Of a stretch of 64,000 nt of DNA, positions 45,190 to 56,937 are shown piece after piece (within the stretch, counting starts at the first letter, position 1; each line of letters begins with the position of its first letter). Location of the stretch: assembly GCA_028583605.1 (NCBI GenBank), contig CM053326.1, forward strand, positions 37,913,931 to 37,977,930. Reading direction: 5' to 3'. The translations under genes and the position numbers were made by a program. The notes under the pieces were generated by a model. The model did not search any database. It saw only the letters and a list, made by a program, of their open reading frames with translations, and had not been told where the DNA came from. This DNA comes from Dastarcus helophoroides (taxonomy: Eukaryota > Arthropoda > Insecta > Coleoptera > Bothrideridae).

Positions 45190-45620
45190 ATTTTATTGAA
45201 CGTGTCGACTTTTTTCAAAACTTTATCTTTTTAATGTCGAATGTTTTTAAAATTTTAACTTTTTTTCAATAATTTGACTTTTTAAATTTAAATTTATTAT
45301 CGAATATTTCAACTCTTAAAAATTTAGGCATTTCAAAATTTTATCTTTTTCGAAACTTCGATTTTTCAAAACTTGAACTTTTTCTTAAAACTTCAAGCTT
45401 TTTTAGTAGAAAAGTAGAGAACTTTGAAAAAAAATGAAGGTAACTTGTGTTTTCGATTTTCTAAGCAGTTACACATTTTCATCTTTATTTTTAATTATTT
45501 TTTGCAAGGCGAATTTGCCGTTAGTATCTAACGAAAATATTTGATTAAATGAAATTTCAAAATTAAGCCCTTTCAAGAAAAAAGTGGACAGCTCCATAAA
45601 TTCTTACAAACTGTCATTAC
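45190..45620. repeat. AT-rich low-complexity block
   Basis: Degenerate TTTCAAAACTTTAACTTTTT-type words, as elsewhere. No gene is seen. Confidence 0.45.
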
Positions 45621-45705
45621 CTAAGTAATCAAAATTTCAATATTTAAAAGGGAGGTAAATAAATGATTTATTTATTACTATACGATCGTGTCACAAACTC
45701 ATCTA

Positions 45706-47468
45706 CAGTGAAATCTCCCTTAGCGGACACCTCTAATGAACGGACACCTCTATTAAGGGGACAGTTTTTCATAGTCCGAAATTGTATCATAGAAAATTCC
45801 ATACAATAGAACCTCTGTTGAGCGGACTCTCTGTTGGGCGGGCGCGGACACATATTTCTACACACAACATGCCAATGTTCTCTCTTAACCGGACATCACA
45901 AAATTATACGCAATGTGGCATTGACAGGATATTATACTAAACCATATCGAAAGGAAAAAGTAAATTTGCCAAAGGATATTTTCAACCTAAACCAGTTCTC
46001 CATCGAAGCTTCACTTGAAGAAGGGAAAAGTAGTTACATATTTTTTAGTTCAAAATAAATGAGCAGGAATCAAAAATAGTCTTATTTTGCAGCTAAATTT
46101 CGAGTTTTTTTTTTCGAAACTTTGAATTTTAAGCAATCGAGTTTTTTTAGGAATTTCGACTATTTTTTCATAATTTCCAATCCTGACGTTTTAATTTTTT
46201 CTATTCAAATTTTAACTCGAACAAGAAAAATTACAATTAAAAATAAAAAAAAATTAAATTTCTAATCAAATGAAAACTGTGGAAAAAATTAATGTAATTT
46301 GAAAATTAACAAAATTTCCACATTGATTTTTCATAAAAATTTAATTGATATTAAGATATGTTGTAAAAATTTCGTATTTAAACAAAATGTTTAAGCTCAG
46401 AAATATTTCCACTTCCCGGAGTTTCTTAACTTTCGGTGTCAAAACTCGAATTTTTTTAAATAAATTTTGGGTGTCTCTCGAAGTTTAAATTTTTGTTTTC
46501 AGTTTAAAGTTTAAGCTTAAAATCTTAAAACGTTTTATAAATTTTAGTTCGAAATCAAAATTTAAAATAAAAATATCAAATTTTTGAATAAATAAATCCT
46601 AATTCCGAATGAAGAAGTCATAGTTTTGAAAAAAAGTTTTTTCTATTTTAAAAAATTCCGAAAATTTCAAGTTTGTCCTCAAAACTGGAACTTAAACTCT
46701 AATTTCGAGAAAAATTTGGAAAGTTCAATTTTAGCTTCTAAAATTTTTGCATCGGTTTATAAATTGCTGCTTTAATTAAAATCAACATTTCCAGAGGACA
46801 TATTTAATTGTTCATTTTGAGGTAACATTTCAACTTTAAAGGCCAAATATCTAAAGAGCATTTTTTAGAAAACTCCATTAATCGTCCTTCAGCATTTTTT
46901 TCTGGATTTGGATTTTAATCACAAATTTGCGACCTCAAAGTTACATTTGAGAAAACAATTAGAAATATCAGAAATTTTGAAAAATGTGCAGATATATTAA
47001 AAAAAATCGGAAATGTTGTAATATTGATTTTTTTATAAAAATTCTGATTCGAACATTCGATATTTTGAGAAAATGTCAGATCGACCTTGAGTCAGCCTTT
47101 CTTAACATGTTGACTTTTTTTAGACGTTTTTTAGAAATTTCTCCATTTTTACTCTTTTCTCGAGATTTTGATTTTAAAGTGTTCAACTTTAACGTTAAAA
47201 ATGTTGAGAATTAATTTGAAATTTCGTCTTGTTTGTCGAAATTTCGAGTTTTCTTGAACTGTAAACTTTAAACTATAAATCACGAAATTTGAACATGACG
47301 TAAAAAAAATTCGAAGTTCCAAGACATTTCTGATGTCTGATATCTGAAAAAACGGAAATAATAAGTAAGTAAACAAATTGTGGTTACCATGTCTCATGAA
47401 CGGACACCTCCGATATGCGGACATATTTTGGCAGTCCCGAAGGCGTCCGCTTAAGAGAGATTTCACTG
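45706..47468. mobile_element. pogo-type TIR element without transposase
   Basis: Flanked by TA. The ends are CAGTGAAATCTCCCTTAGCG and, on the opposite strand, CAGTGAAATCTCTCTTAAGC, each followed by GGAC(A/G)CC words, as in Tigger/pogo. The 1.76-kb interior is mostly AAATTTCGA-type low-complexity DNA (46080-47340), with no transposase motif. Confidence 0.78.
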
Positions 47469-47470
47469 TA

Positions 47471-48144
47471 TTTAGAAAATGACACATTTTTTAATTAGCT
47501 TTCTTTTTTATTTTATTATAAAAGCAACTTGTATTGTGATAAAATGGAGCAAACATTTCATCGTTGGTATTTTTTTTTTTGAGATGTCATAAAATTCAAT
47601 TCACATAATTCATAAGGCTTGTAAAAAACAATGTTTTTAAAATGGTTCTCATATAATAATATGTGGTGGATGAATGAGGAAACATAATGGGAAACGTTCA
47701 ATTTTTAATGTTATGAATTACTGAAGACCGATCGATCAAGAACACAATAAAAATGAGGTGATTTGTACTCGAACAAGTCGAGTCAATGCACATTTATACG
47801 ATCCGAAAAAAAAAAGAAACAAGATCGTAAATTCTTTAGCTTCTGCAAATCCGCCTCTTGTTTGTCGCTGGCGTTAATCATGTATATGCGTTGTAATGCA
47901 AAGATTGCACTGGCATTCATTCGGATTGCATTGTGATTTTCCGCAAATTGACGATCTTGACGTTAACTCGTTAATGTTTACTCTTGACGGATTATTTGCA
48001 AAGTATTTTGTAAATTAGATTTATTTTCAAACCTAGGCTAGTAACTTTCAATAAAGTGTACTACGTGTTATTCTAAAAAGAAATTTCTATTTTGAAGAAA
48101 TGTTTTATCTATTTCACATTTATGTTGTTTTACTATACGTACTA
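47471..48144. other. Intergenic, nothing recognised
   Basis: No supported gene. The sequence leads directly into the left LTR of the Gypsy element. Confidence 0.4.
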
Positions 48145-48509
48145 TGTTACGGGCTTATCGGTTTGACTTGATTATTAACACGTGAATTGAATAATACCCA
48201 CTTTATTACAAACTAAACTCGGAACACTACAACTGGATAATGAACTCACTAATTTACTTCTAACTACTAACTCACTAATTACACTGACTGACTCTAACTG
48301 ACTTACTAACCTTCGAGGGAAAGGCGACTGCTTTATATAGCTTTGGCTTCCAGGTTCTAGAAAAATCCCGCAGATAAGGCTTATCGTTTGCCGAAATTTC
48401 TGGAACGCTTATATGCCGTTTGTTTTGTTATCGCGGCCGTTTTCCCCTTATCAGATCTTTCTAGAAACTTTTCATACGTACTAAATTCTACAATTTACAT
48501 TTCGTTACA
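48145..48509 (-). repeat. 3' LTR of the Gypsy element
   Basis: 365 bp, TGTTACGGGC to TTTCGTTACA on the plus strand. It differs from the other LTR by several indels, including the TACATACTCAAGCAAC segment present only in the other. Confidence 0.92.
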
Positions 48510-48851
48510 CTGCCTCCCCCATAAGACTGATCGTCCCGATCAGCTCCAATCAGTCACTTTGCCACTAGATTTGCACAGTCTGTTCAGGTGTACCACTTTC
48601 ATTTTAGTCCTGAATCCTGTACACCAAGTCGTTGATCCTCTTCAGCACTTTATACGGCCCTTCTCAAGATGGCGTGAACTTCGGCGAAACTTCTTTCCTT
48701 CGCTAAGGGTTGTATAGCCATACCAAATCGCCCTCTCTGAAACCACCATGGTTGGTATTCACGTCATACCTTGTCTTCATCCGCTCCGTCGCCAAGTTGA
48801 TCTTCGTGCGCACCAGTGCATGCGTTTGCAATATCGCTTCCCTCAAGTCGT

Positions 48852-49648
48852 CTACGAAACCCACCCATCTCTGGGGGTCTCCCTTGGTGATCCAAACACC
48901 AAGTCACACGGAAGCCGCAGTTCCCTCCCGAGGATCATTTTTGCCGGAGTCTGACCCGTTGTTTCATGAGTTGCCGCGCGATAGGCCATTAGCAACAGTG
49001 GTAGATGTGGGTCCCAGTCTGTCTGGTGCTTGGAAACGACCTTCGAAAGATGTTCCTCCAAGGTCCTGTTAAATCTTTCCACCATTCCATCGGACTGTGG
49101 ATAAAGAGGTTCGAGTTTTCTTTATTCCAAGAAGATGGCACGCCTCTTAAAAGACTCCCGTTTCGAAGTTCCTTCCTTGGTCCGAGTGTAGTTCCAAGGA
49201 AACACCAAATCGACAGATGAAGTTGTGCACAAGAACCCTTGCTAATGTGTTCGGGATGGTTCGAGATGGCGTAAGCTTCAGGCTATTTACTGAAATAATT
49301 CATAGCTACCAGAATGCACTTGTTCCCATGGTCTGATGTTGGGAATGGTCCTGCCACATCGATTGCAATTCTTTCAAATGGAGCTCCCACATTATACTGC
49401 TTCAGGGCCCCTTTGGTTCTTGTACGGGGACCCTTGGATGGCAGCACAGGTGACACATTTCCGACATCACCGCTCGACGTCCTCCCTGCATATAGCCAGA
49501 ACCGTTTCCGAATCTTCACCATGGTCTGGTTCATCCCTAAATGTCCACCAGAGGTCCCGTTGTGCACCTCCCACATCAGATCTGTGGAATCTTCTCCTAA
49601 AGCACCACCAACTGCAATTTGACGCGCTTTCCATCTGCGCTTTCCCAT
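48852..49648 (-). pseudogene. Gypsy integrase region
   Basis: Minus frames in two parts. 49648-49283 holds the N-terminal zinc-binding His region (HNGTSGGHLGMNQT, KIRKRFWLYAG) and the start of the catalytic core (IAIDVAGPFP, first Asp). 49085-48852 holds VERFNRTLEEHL (catalytic Glu) and the region after it (MAYRAATHETTGQTPA). The part between, with the second Asp, is out of frame. The cysteine half of the zinc finger is damaged by an indel. Confidence 0.85.
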
Positions 49649-50004
49649 GCCCTCTTCAGCACCTCGTTTTCTACTGGAGGGATTTTCATTGAGCCCACAA
49701 ATTTTTGAGAGCTGGACTTCTGTCGGAAACCTCTTGCTATCCCGGTCTATCTTCAGCTTTTTTCCATTCCATCATGGATCCGATATCAGCGTCGCTCTTC
49801 TGTAGCTCTTAAAGACCTTCAACAGTCCATCGGTCTTCTGCCTGAACAGACGTGATCCTTACATGCAACATGTCCTTCATGATCCTTAACTCGTCTACAG
49901 TATTTACAATTCCCACAAGGTCTTCTGGAAAAAGCGTCAGCGTTGTTATGCTGTCGTCCCGGTCAATGATGCACCTTTAAGTGATACTGTTGTAGCCTTT
50001 TCAC

Positions 50005-50535
50005 TCATCTAGCCGTCTGTCCCTCTGCGTTCTTCATTCGGAGTAACCAAGAAAGCGCCGAATGATCTGTTCTGATGAGGAATTCTTGCCCATACAAATA
50101 CTTGTGGAAGTGTTCCACGGCCTTCACTATCGTAAGAAGTTCCTTCCTGGTGGTGCAGCAATTCCTCTCCGGCTTTGTCAAGATCTTGCTGTAATATTCG
50201 ATGACTCTTTCTTCACCGCCTTGAACCTGGGACACCACAGCTCCAATGCCGACGTTGCTGCCATCAGTGTCTAACACGAACTTCCCATTTGGCTGAGGAT
50301 AAGCCAAGATGGGGCTTGTGCACAATGCAGACTTCAGTTTTCGGAAAGCAGTATCACAATCGGGAGTCCAGATATAAGGCGTTCTCCCTTGCGATTGTCG
50401 GTGTAATGGAGCAGCGATGATGGCGTAACCTTTCACAAATCTTCTGTAATAGGTGCATAACCGCAGGAATCTCCTCAATTCCTGTTTATCTTTTGGTCTT
50501 GGCCAGTCACGGATTGCTTGAGTATCACGTGACAC
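50005..50535 (-). pseudogene. Gypsy reverse transcriptase end and RNase H
   Basis: It starts at the connection region (AIRDWPRPKDKQELRRFL, YYRRFVKGYA) and continues through the RNase H-like domain (FVLDTDGSNVGIGAVVSQ with the first Asp, RKELLTIVKAVEHFHKYLYG with Glu, FLIRTDHSALSWLL). The upstream palm motifs are absent, deleted rather than frameshifted. An open 176-codon frame remains. Confidence 0.88.
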
Positions 50536-50630
50536 ACTAACTTAAACTCCTGTGTCTACTGTTGCCTGTAAATTCCTTCCATCCACGCTGGCTTCCACCG
50601 TCAAACTCTGCTTGGTCCCTTTTAACCGTT

Positions 50631-51164
50631 TTATGGGAAGAGTTTTGGGATTGGTTTTTTGACATTAGCTAGTGAGTTCTCTTTCTCGCCATGTTGTTTT
50701 CTTACTGTGGGGGTTGTCAACTTCTTGGAGGTTAACCTGCAGTTCTTCTTGACGTGCCCCGGCTTGCCACAGCTGTAACATGTCGTGCTTCTTCTATTGG
50801 ATCTATCTTTAAGAGCTCCCCAGCAGCTCTCCGATGCTCGCGTCAATTTTCTTAATGTTAGCATTCATGTTCGCGTTCATTTCCTTCATGTTAGTACTCA
50901 TGTTCACGTTCATTTCTTTTATGTTAGCGTTTAGGTTTCTAAAATCAGAATCATTCGCGACCTCTTGGATGTCGGCCTTTCTTACTTTCCGTGACGCCTC
51001 TGGTTCCAAAACCCCTCAACCTCTAAAGCTTTAATCAGTGCCTCTCTCGATGTTCGGAAATTTGACAAGCGCATCACCCCCTGGACTTCTGGGTCTCTTA
51101 TTCCTTCTATGCAAATTCTAGCTATGTAAAGTTCCATTTTGGCCGATTTTAATCTCGTATCCAT
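50631..51164 (-). pseudogene. Gypsy gag region with CCHC zinc knuckle
   Basis: Minus frames at 51164-50982, 51009-50809 and 50864-50631. The last ends in CYSCGKPGHVKKNC, a retroviral-type CCHC knuckle. The middle contains repeated (N)MN(A/T)NMKEMN units from a short tandem repeat. The gag is split by frameshifts. Confidence 0.8.
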
Positions 51165-51296
51165 AAGAATACTAGAATGTTCAAGATTTTACTTGACGCG
51201 CCTCGTATAATTATTTAACATTGCAAAACGTCCGAGATAAAGTCAACTGCGGGACCACTTGGTGAATTTTTTCGACTAATGAAGCACAATAATAAT

Positions 51297-51312
51297 CCCG
51301 CTTCTGACACCA
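51297..51312 (-). promoter_or_regulatory. Primer-binding site complementary to tRNA-Leu 3' end
   Basis: On the plus strand CCCGCTTCTGACACCA equals the 3' end of an insect leucine tRNA. The element's strand reads TGGTGTCAGAAGCGGG two bases after the 5' LTR. Confidence 0.75.
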
Positions 51313-51314
51313 GA

Positions 51315-51700
51315 TGTTGGGGGCTTATCGGTTCGAATTGATTATTAACACGTGAATTGAATTATATTCCACTTTATTACTAAACTAAACTCGGAACACT
51401 ACAACTGGATACCCATTGATTTACTTCTAACTACTAACTCACTAATTACACTGACTGACTAACTGACTTACCTAACTCCATACATACTCAAGCAACTAAC
51501 CTCAGAGGGAAAAGCAACCGCTTTATATAGTTTTGGCTCCCAGGTTCTAGAAAAATCCCGTAAATAAGGCTTATCGTTTGCCGAAATTTCTGGAACGCTT
51601 ATCTGTCGTTTGTTTTGTTATCGCGGCCGCTTTTCCCCTTATCAGATCTTTCTAGAAACTTTTCTTACGTACTAAATTCTACAATTTACATTTCGTTACA
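51315..51700 (-). repeat. 5' LTR of the Gypsy element
   Basis: 386 bp, TGTTGGGGGC to TTTCGTTACA on the plus strand, TG..CA ends. It adjoins the primer-binding site at its left side on this map. Confidence 0.92.
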
Positions 51701-51706
51701 GTACTA

Positions 51707-54299
51707 TACTACTATAAAAAATATCGTCTCGTAGATGAAGGAATGGAGGTGGTCCCTAAATTATGAAATTCGCTGGCGAGCAAAATTATTTTTAAATTAT
51801 ACAGCTTTATTTGCAGCCATCTCCAGTCGTAATTAATTGGTTTCTCCTACTCACTTGTTCCACCAGGCAACAAATATCGCTAAATAGTAAATTGCACTGA
51901 AATCATATGACAAAAAAATAAATGAACCATTATTAGGGTTCATTTTGATCGAGTATAAACCATTCATTTTGGAATCACGATTTTTTACTTGATAGACTTT
52001 CTTTTTTTTGTTTTTAGTAAGAAATTAGATTTGAACTTATCGCGATTCATTGGTGTTATCTGCAACGTCAAAAGTCTGTTTATTTGATCCACTACATAGG
52101 ATATTCATAGCAAATAAATCTGCATATGTTAATTAAATTTTCTGTAATGGAACACTTACTATATTTTAAAATATTTTCAACCAGTTATTCTAAATATTTT
52201 AAACTGCAATATGTTTCATTACAAAGCATGTAATTGGCATTATTAACCTACCTAAACGCATGTTACTCCAAGAGAACTTATATTTAATTGATGTTATTAT
52301 GCAACTTATAATACAAAAAAGGTACATCGCTACTAGTAAACTTTGGAATTTTAGTTACGTCGTATACATAACCTGTAAATATTTACATATAGTGCGCCTA
52401 GTATTATTTCAAAAAGTTTGAGAATGAGAATGATTGTTCTCGATGCATAACCTAATTGCAAACCTGTTAGCTCATTTTCTGAAATTGTAATCTTGATTTT
52501 TTTAAAATTTACTCAGTAAATTAAAACTACTATAAAGTTAGCTACCTCTGAAAATATCCATAATAAAGTTATACTATTTATTAACGAATTCATTCTTAAC
52601 CATTTATTCTAACTGAACCTTAAACTTGGACAATAGATGACCCACATGTTAAATTTACTTATAATCGATAGAACTTAACTAATTTAGAAATTAGATTTCT
52701 TATCAGTCGATAATTAAAGAGTTTCAGAAAAATATTTTTTACCTCCTGGAAGAGTTAGGTAAAGTTTTTAACTTAATTACTATAATCAGGGTAGTTCCGA
52801 AGCTTCTTGAATATCTAATATGACCTTCGAGCTACCCTAGACGTCGCTGCTGTACGTAAACACCCTATCTCACCCTATAGCGAGCTCGTGGCGGCCGTAT
52901 CCAACGTAATCAATCAAAGGCGGCTGATTTTAAGCATACATTTAATGATCTTCTAGATGAATATCAGGTTAATTTATCTTCCCTTAAATTCAAAGAAATT
53001 GACGGGTTCTTATTTAGCGTATTTGAAATTTTAAACTGCTTTATGGATCAGTGGGGTAACTCTAATTAACAATACGTTCCCATACAAAGCTACCGGTCTT
53101 TTTTCAATTTGAACAAAATCCAATAAACAGAAAGGACTTTTTTATGCGCCTATAGTGGAGAGCTTCATCATTTCTCCATTTTCGTTCGAGTAGGCAAATA
53201 AATATCGCGAACTAATATGGGAGGTCCACAAATTTCACCCGTTTTATTGCCGCACGGCAGTCTTTCATGTGAGACGTGCGCATATAAATACGAAGACCTA
53301 TTACATAGTAATATTTAAGATATACAAGGCCAATAAATGTTGAGCCTGGAACTTCAACAAACAATTAAGTTAGCAAACATTTATATGGGGCATAAAATAC
53401 ACAGAAGATCGCTTAAGACCACGGCTGAAACTCCATATCGGACTCACGCCGCGCTGTTAATTATGTTGTCAGGGTTTGGATAATACCATAGAAAATGCCT
53501 ACTGAAGAAGGATGTTAAATTTGCTTCTACAACCATTCATTCCGATCTCAGACGTATTTATTGTGGTTTTGATTAAAAACAATTATCGCCAATGCAATTG
53601 GAACAAAGATGCCGCTATCGAATTAAAGATTTATAATTTGATTAACTTGGTTGTGCTTGTGGAGTAGCTGCACATGAATTATTAAAGTATTTCTAGCTCA
53701 GATTCCCCAGTGATTATTTTTTGATGGTCTAATGGTCAAAACCATGAAGTAACTTAAAATGATGATGATTTATGGTATCATCTCTCTAACGGGGGTATTC
53801 TCAGCATACCCTTCAGCAGTATACTCATAGCTATTAAATTGGAAACATATCGGAATTATATGAAAGGAAATATCCCGAGCACGGAGAAAAAGTGCTCTCG
53901 AAACGTGTTAGGAGCTTTTGATGGTGTGCGGCTCTCAACTTCCTGGGACATCTTCGTGGGACAAATGATGAAACACCAAATATTTAAAAACCACCTGGGA
54001 TTTTCGACAGCACTCACTAATCCGCGAAGTCCCTAAATGCAAAAAACACCGCACTGCCAAAAACGGCAATTCTATAGCAATGATGGCAACGTGTGTTTGG
54101 AACAGTTACCGCATACTACAGATGATATAATCATTATACAAATCCAATGAAATATCACTGTCGTTTGGTAAATTCAGTGGCACTATAAGAGATTACTGTG
54201 GTTGGTAATATTCATCAGTGCACTTTAAAGTGTAGCACCATAAGAATATAACATGATGTTTTAACGTGTTAGATTTTTAAGTAGTAGGTATAATTCTCT
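51707..54299. other. 2.6-kb intergenic stretch without a recognised gene
   Basis: No frame above background (53839-54036 has no known motif and no splice context). GC-richer patches near 52830-52930 and 53220-53290 could be old repeat fragments, but I cannot place them. Confidence 0.4.
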
Positions 54300-55300
54300 T
54301 CAATAATAGTTTTTTTTTAAGTTTAATCCACTCGCAAAAGAGAAACCCCATTATGCTTTCAAAGCACTACGAGTAGCATGCGGAAACAAAGATAGATGGC
54401 GATGAACCGCCTTGGTAAACAAGGATAGGTTGTAATTTTTGGGGAAAATTCTTTTCGGTAACAAGTTTCATAACTTGGAAGTTCTATAAAAAAAAGAGTC
54501 TCCCTAGACACTTACTGTGTCAAGCTGGACCGCACAGGAACTTGCTGTTTCCGATTGTCTAGTAGGAATCTTGCCCTTGGAGAGATCAAAACTATTAGTT
54601 CCTGCGAGCATCTTCCATGATAGTACTTGTAGAAAAGAGACAGGTCACCAACCATACGCCTGTGCGCTAGTGTTTCGAGAGAATCGGTCAGGCCCTCGTC
54701 ATCAATTAGGCGAATCGCTCTTCTTTGAATTGAATCCAGGAGAGCTAAAATGTGTCTTGGGGCTGAACTCCAAACTTGAGAACAGTATTCTAGTGTTGGC
54801 CTAACTTGAGCTTTGTATAGTGTTAATAGCTGATGAGATGTAAAGTACTTTTTAGCTCTAAAAAGAAAGTCTGGCTTCCGAGAGGCGGATTTGGCAATGG
54901 TGCGCACATGATCGTCCCAAGAGAAGTTAGTGCTTGCATTCACTCCTAGGATAGATAAATTAGATCCTATCGGAAGGATTTTACCGTCCATTAGTATGTT
55001 TGTTGCATTATTCCTTGATGTTTTCTTAGAGAAAACCACGGCCTGAGTTTTTGAACCGTTGAAGTCGACCAAATTGTTCTTACTCCATTCCAGAATAATC
55101 TCGAGATCCCGATTAATCGTCTGCATCTGCTGTTCCCTTAGTCGAGCTGAAGCAGCGATAGATAATGGTTTGTCGGAGAAAAAAGATGACATAAAGTTAC
55201 TATCATCTGCGTAGCTGTACACAGGATTGGAAGTTGAAGCTAAGAGATCGTTTATGTGTAACAGAAATAGAGTAGGAGAAATCCCGAAAGTAAAAACTTC
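54300..55300 (-). mobile_element. 5'-truncated jockey/CR1-like LINE, same family as 37155-38335
   Basis: The minus frame 55309-54512 is open for 265 codons. It begins in motif B (SPTLFLLHINDLLAS) and continues through the catalytic YSYADDSN, ILGVNASTNFSWDDH, TLEYCSQVWSSAP, RRAIRLIDDEGLTDSLETLA and DLSLFYKYYHGRCSQEL. The 3' tail (54511-54310) ends in A-rich sequence. It is better preserved than the other two copies but lacks everything upstream of motif B. Confidence 0.9.
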
Positions 55301-56818
55301 GTTAATCAAGCGGACTAACGTTAAATGAAGTTTTTGGCCTGGTTATATACAATATAACAAAGAAGAAGATATTCTGCAACATTTAATGAGTAACAACTTA
55401 TGTAACAAGAACCTTTTTTAAGTCATTTAGAATGGGGAAAAATGGAGTTTGCTTAAAATGCAACCCGAAAGAAATCATAGCATGTACTCAATATAGAACG
55501 ACAATTGAGGCAAAAAATTGCGAGAAATTCTTGAAATTTTTCAGTGGGTATTTAAGCGAAAGTAACGTTTGTGAACTTTTCTTTCGCCTGACTTCTTGCT
55601 TTTCATTCGTCACGCCCCTTAACGTCTCACATTGAAATAGGTTCTTAAGTGACATGAAATTAATTTTAAATTGCATTATTTTACGATTACCTTTCGGTAT
55701 GCGATTTTCTATGGCTTCTTGAGCGTTCCATTTTTTACAGCCTCGTTTACTACCAGAAACACAACTTGCACGGTCTGCGTGGTAATCAGAAGTAAGCGAA
55801 AATGTTATTCTTGATAATAATAAGATTATACATTTTAACAGAGCGATGATATTTTTAGTATCATTCCAGTGTCATATTAATCTATTCTAATGAAACCTTA
55901 ATGTCCCAATTTAAAATAATCGAAGCTTGGCCAAAAAGTTAATGGGCCTTTTCATTTATTAATGCGGCAACGGGTATGCTTCGATCAAAATAAAAACAGC
56001 GGTCTTGATGTAATTTTAATTATTAATGCTATAAAATTACCGATCCATTGCAAAAAAGCTTATGCAGTAATTTAAACATTTATTTTACGGCATTAGCTGT
56101 ACAATAAAATTTTTAATTGGCTCACTATAAACGTTCTTGATGAATTCTTTAATTAGTTGTCAAGGTAGTTAATAAAGTATAAAGTCACAAAGCTAATGAT
56201 TGCGTTGAATTTGATAACAGTAACAGCAAAAACACTCGTTTTAGCCCAGGAATAAACAATATTGTTTTCATATCTAAGTAAACACTAAAATGTTATTTCA
56301 GAAATGTTGAATTAATACAGGGGAATAAACAAAAGTCAAATGTCATTTTGAAGAGAAATTTAAACTTGCAATTTTGAAAAAAGCAAAATATGGTAAGAAT
56401 AAAATGCAATTTTGTTTTCTATCTACAAAATTTAGATAATATTAAAATTGAATTTCCAGGATATCGTGGAAATTTTGAAAGCAAACTCGCGAAGTTTTGA
56501 GGAAGGGGAAATATTTGGTTTAAATTGATTGAGAAAGAAAAGGAATATAAACAAAATTTTTAATTTTGCGAGGGAATCTGCGATTTCCTAGTTTCCAGAG
56601 AGAACACATCACTGTGTTTGATAAGCAGTTATAAATTCTTTAAGGTCAATTAATTTTCTATAGATTTTCCTTAAATTTCTGTCAGATGTTACTAAAGGTG
56701 TCACCCATAGATGTGCAAAATTAAAAGACCTGTGCCCGTGCCGAAGCCGAGATATTCAATGTCAAACTTACGATTTTTGTGATAACGAAGGCTTCCACGG
56801 CCAGAGTCAATACAGGAT
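55301..56818. other. Intergenic stretch without a recognised gene
   Basis: Low-scoring open frames only (for example 55432-55635). No repeat recognised. Confidence 0.4.
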
Positions 56819-56937
56819 ATACTTCTTCCGGGATTGGACCGTGTCAAAGAACTACTAAAAGTGTTCGACGTTTGGTGGTGCGAAGCATCGAACACTTTTA
56901 GTAGTTCTTTGACACGGTCCAATCCTGGAAGAAGTAT
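56819..56937. repeat. Near-perfect 50-bp inverted repeat (long hairpin)
   Basis: The arms are 56819-56868 and 56888-56937, with a 19-base loop containing TTTGGTGGTGCGAAG. There is one mismatch (CCGGGA against TCCTGG region, a G-U pair in RNA). The GC content of the arms is higher than the surroundings. Confidence 0.9.

Larger units (their letters stand above)
48145..51700 (-). mobile_element. Gypsy-type LTR retrotransposon, internally deleted
   Basis: Minus orientation, 3556 bp. Both LTRs start TGTAACGAAATG and end in AACA on the coding strand, and GTACTA flanks both sides. Order on the minus strand: LTR, primer-binding site, gag with zinc knuckle, RNase H, integrase, LTR. Protease and most of the reverse transcriptase core are missing between about 50630 and 50535. 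The integrase is broken by frameshifts. It cannot be autonomous. The sequence is noticeably more GC-rich than its surroundings. Confidence 0.93.

Noticed and set aside
48388..49692. Several plus-strand frames of 100-120 codons
   Set aside because: Antisense to Gypsy integrase and LTR; no independent motif.
53839..54036. 65-codon frame
   Set aside because: No motif, promoter or splice context; close to random expectation.
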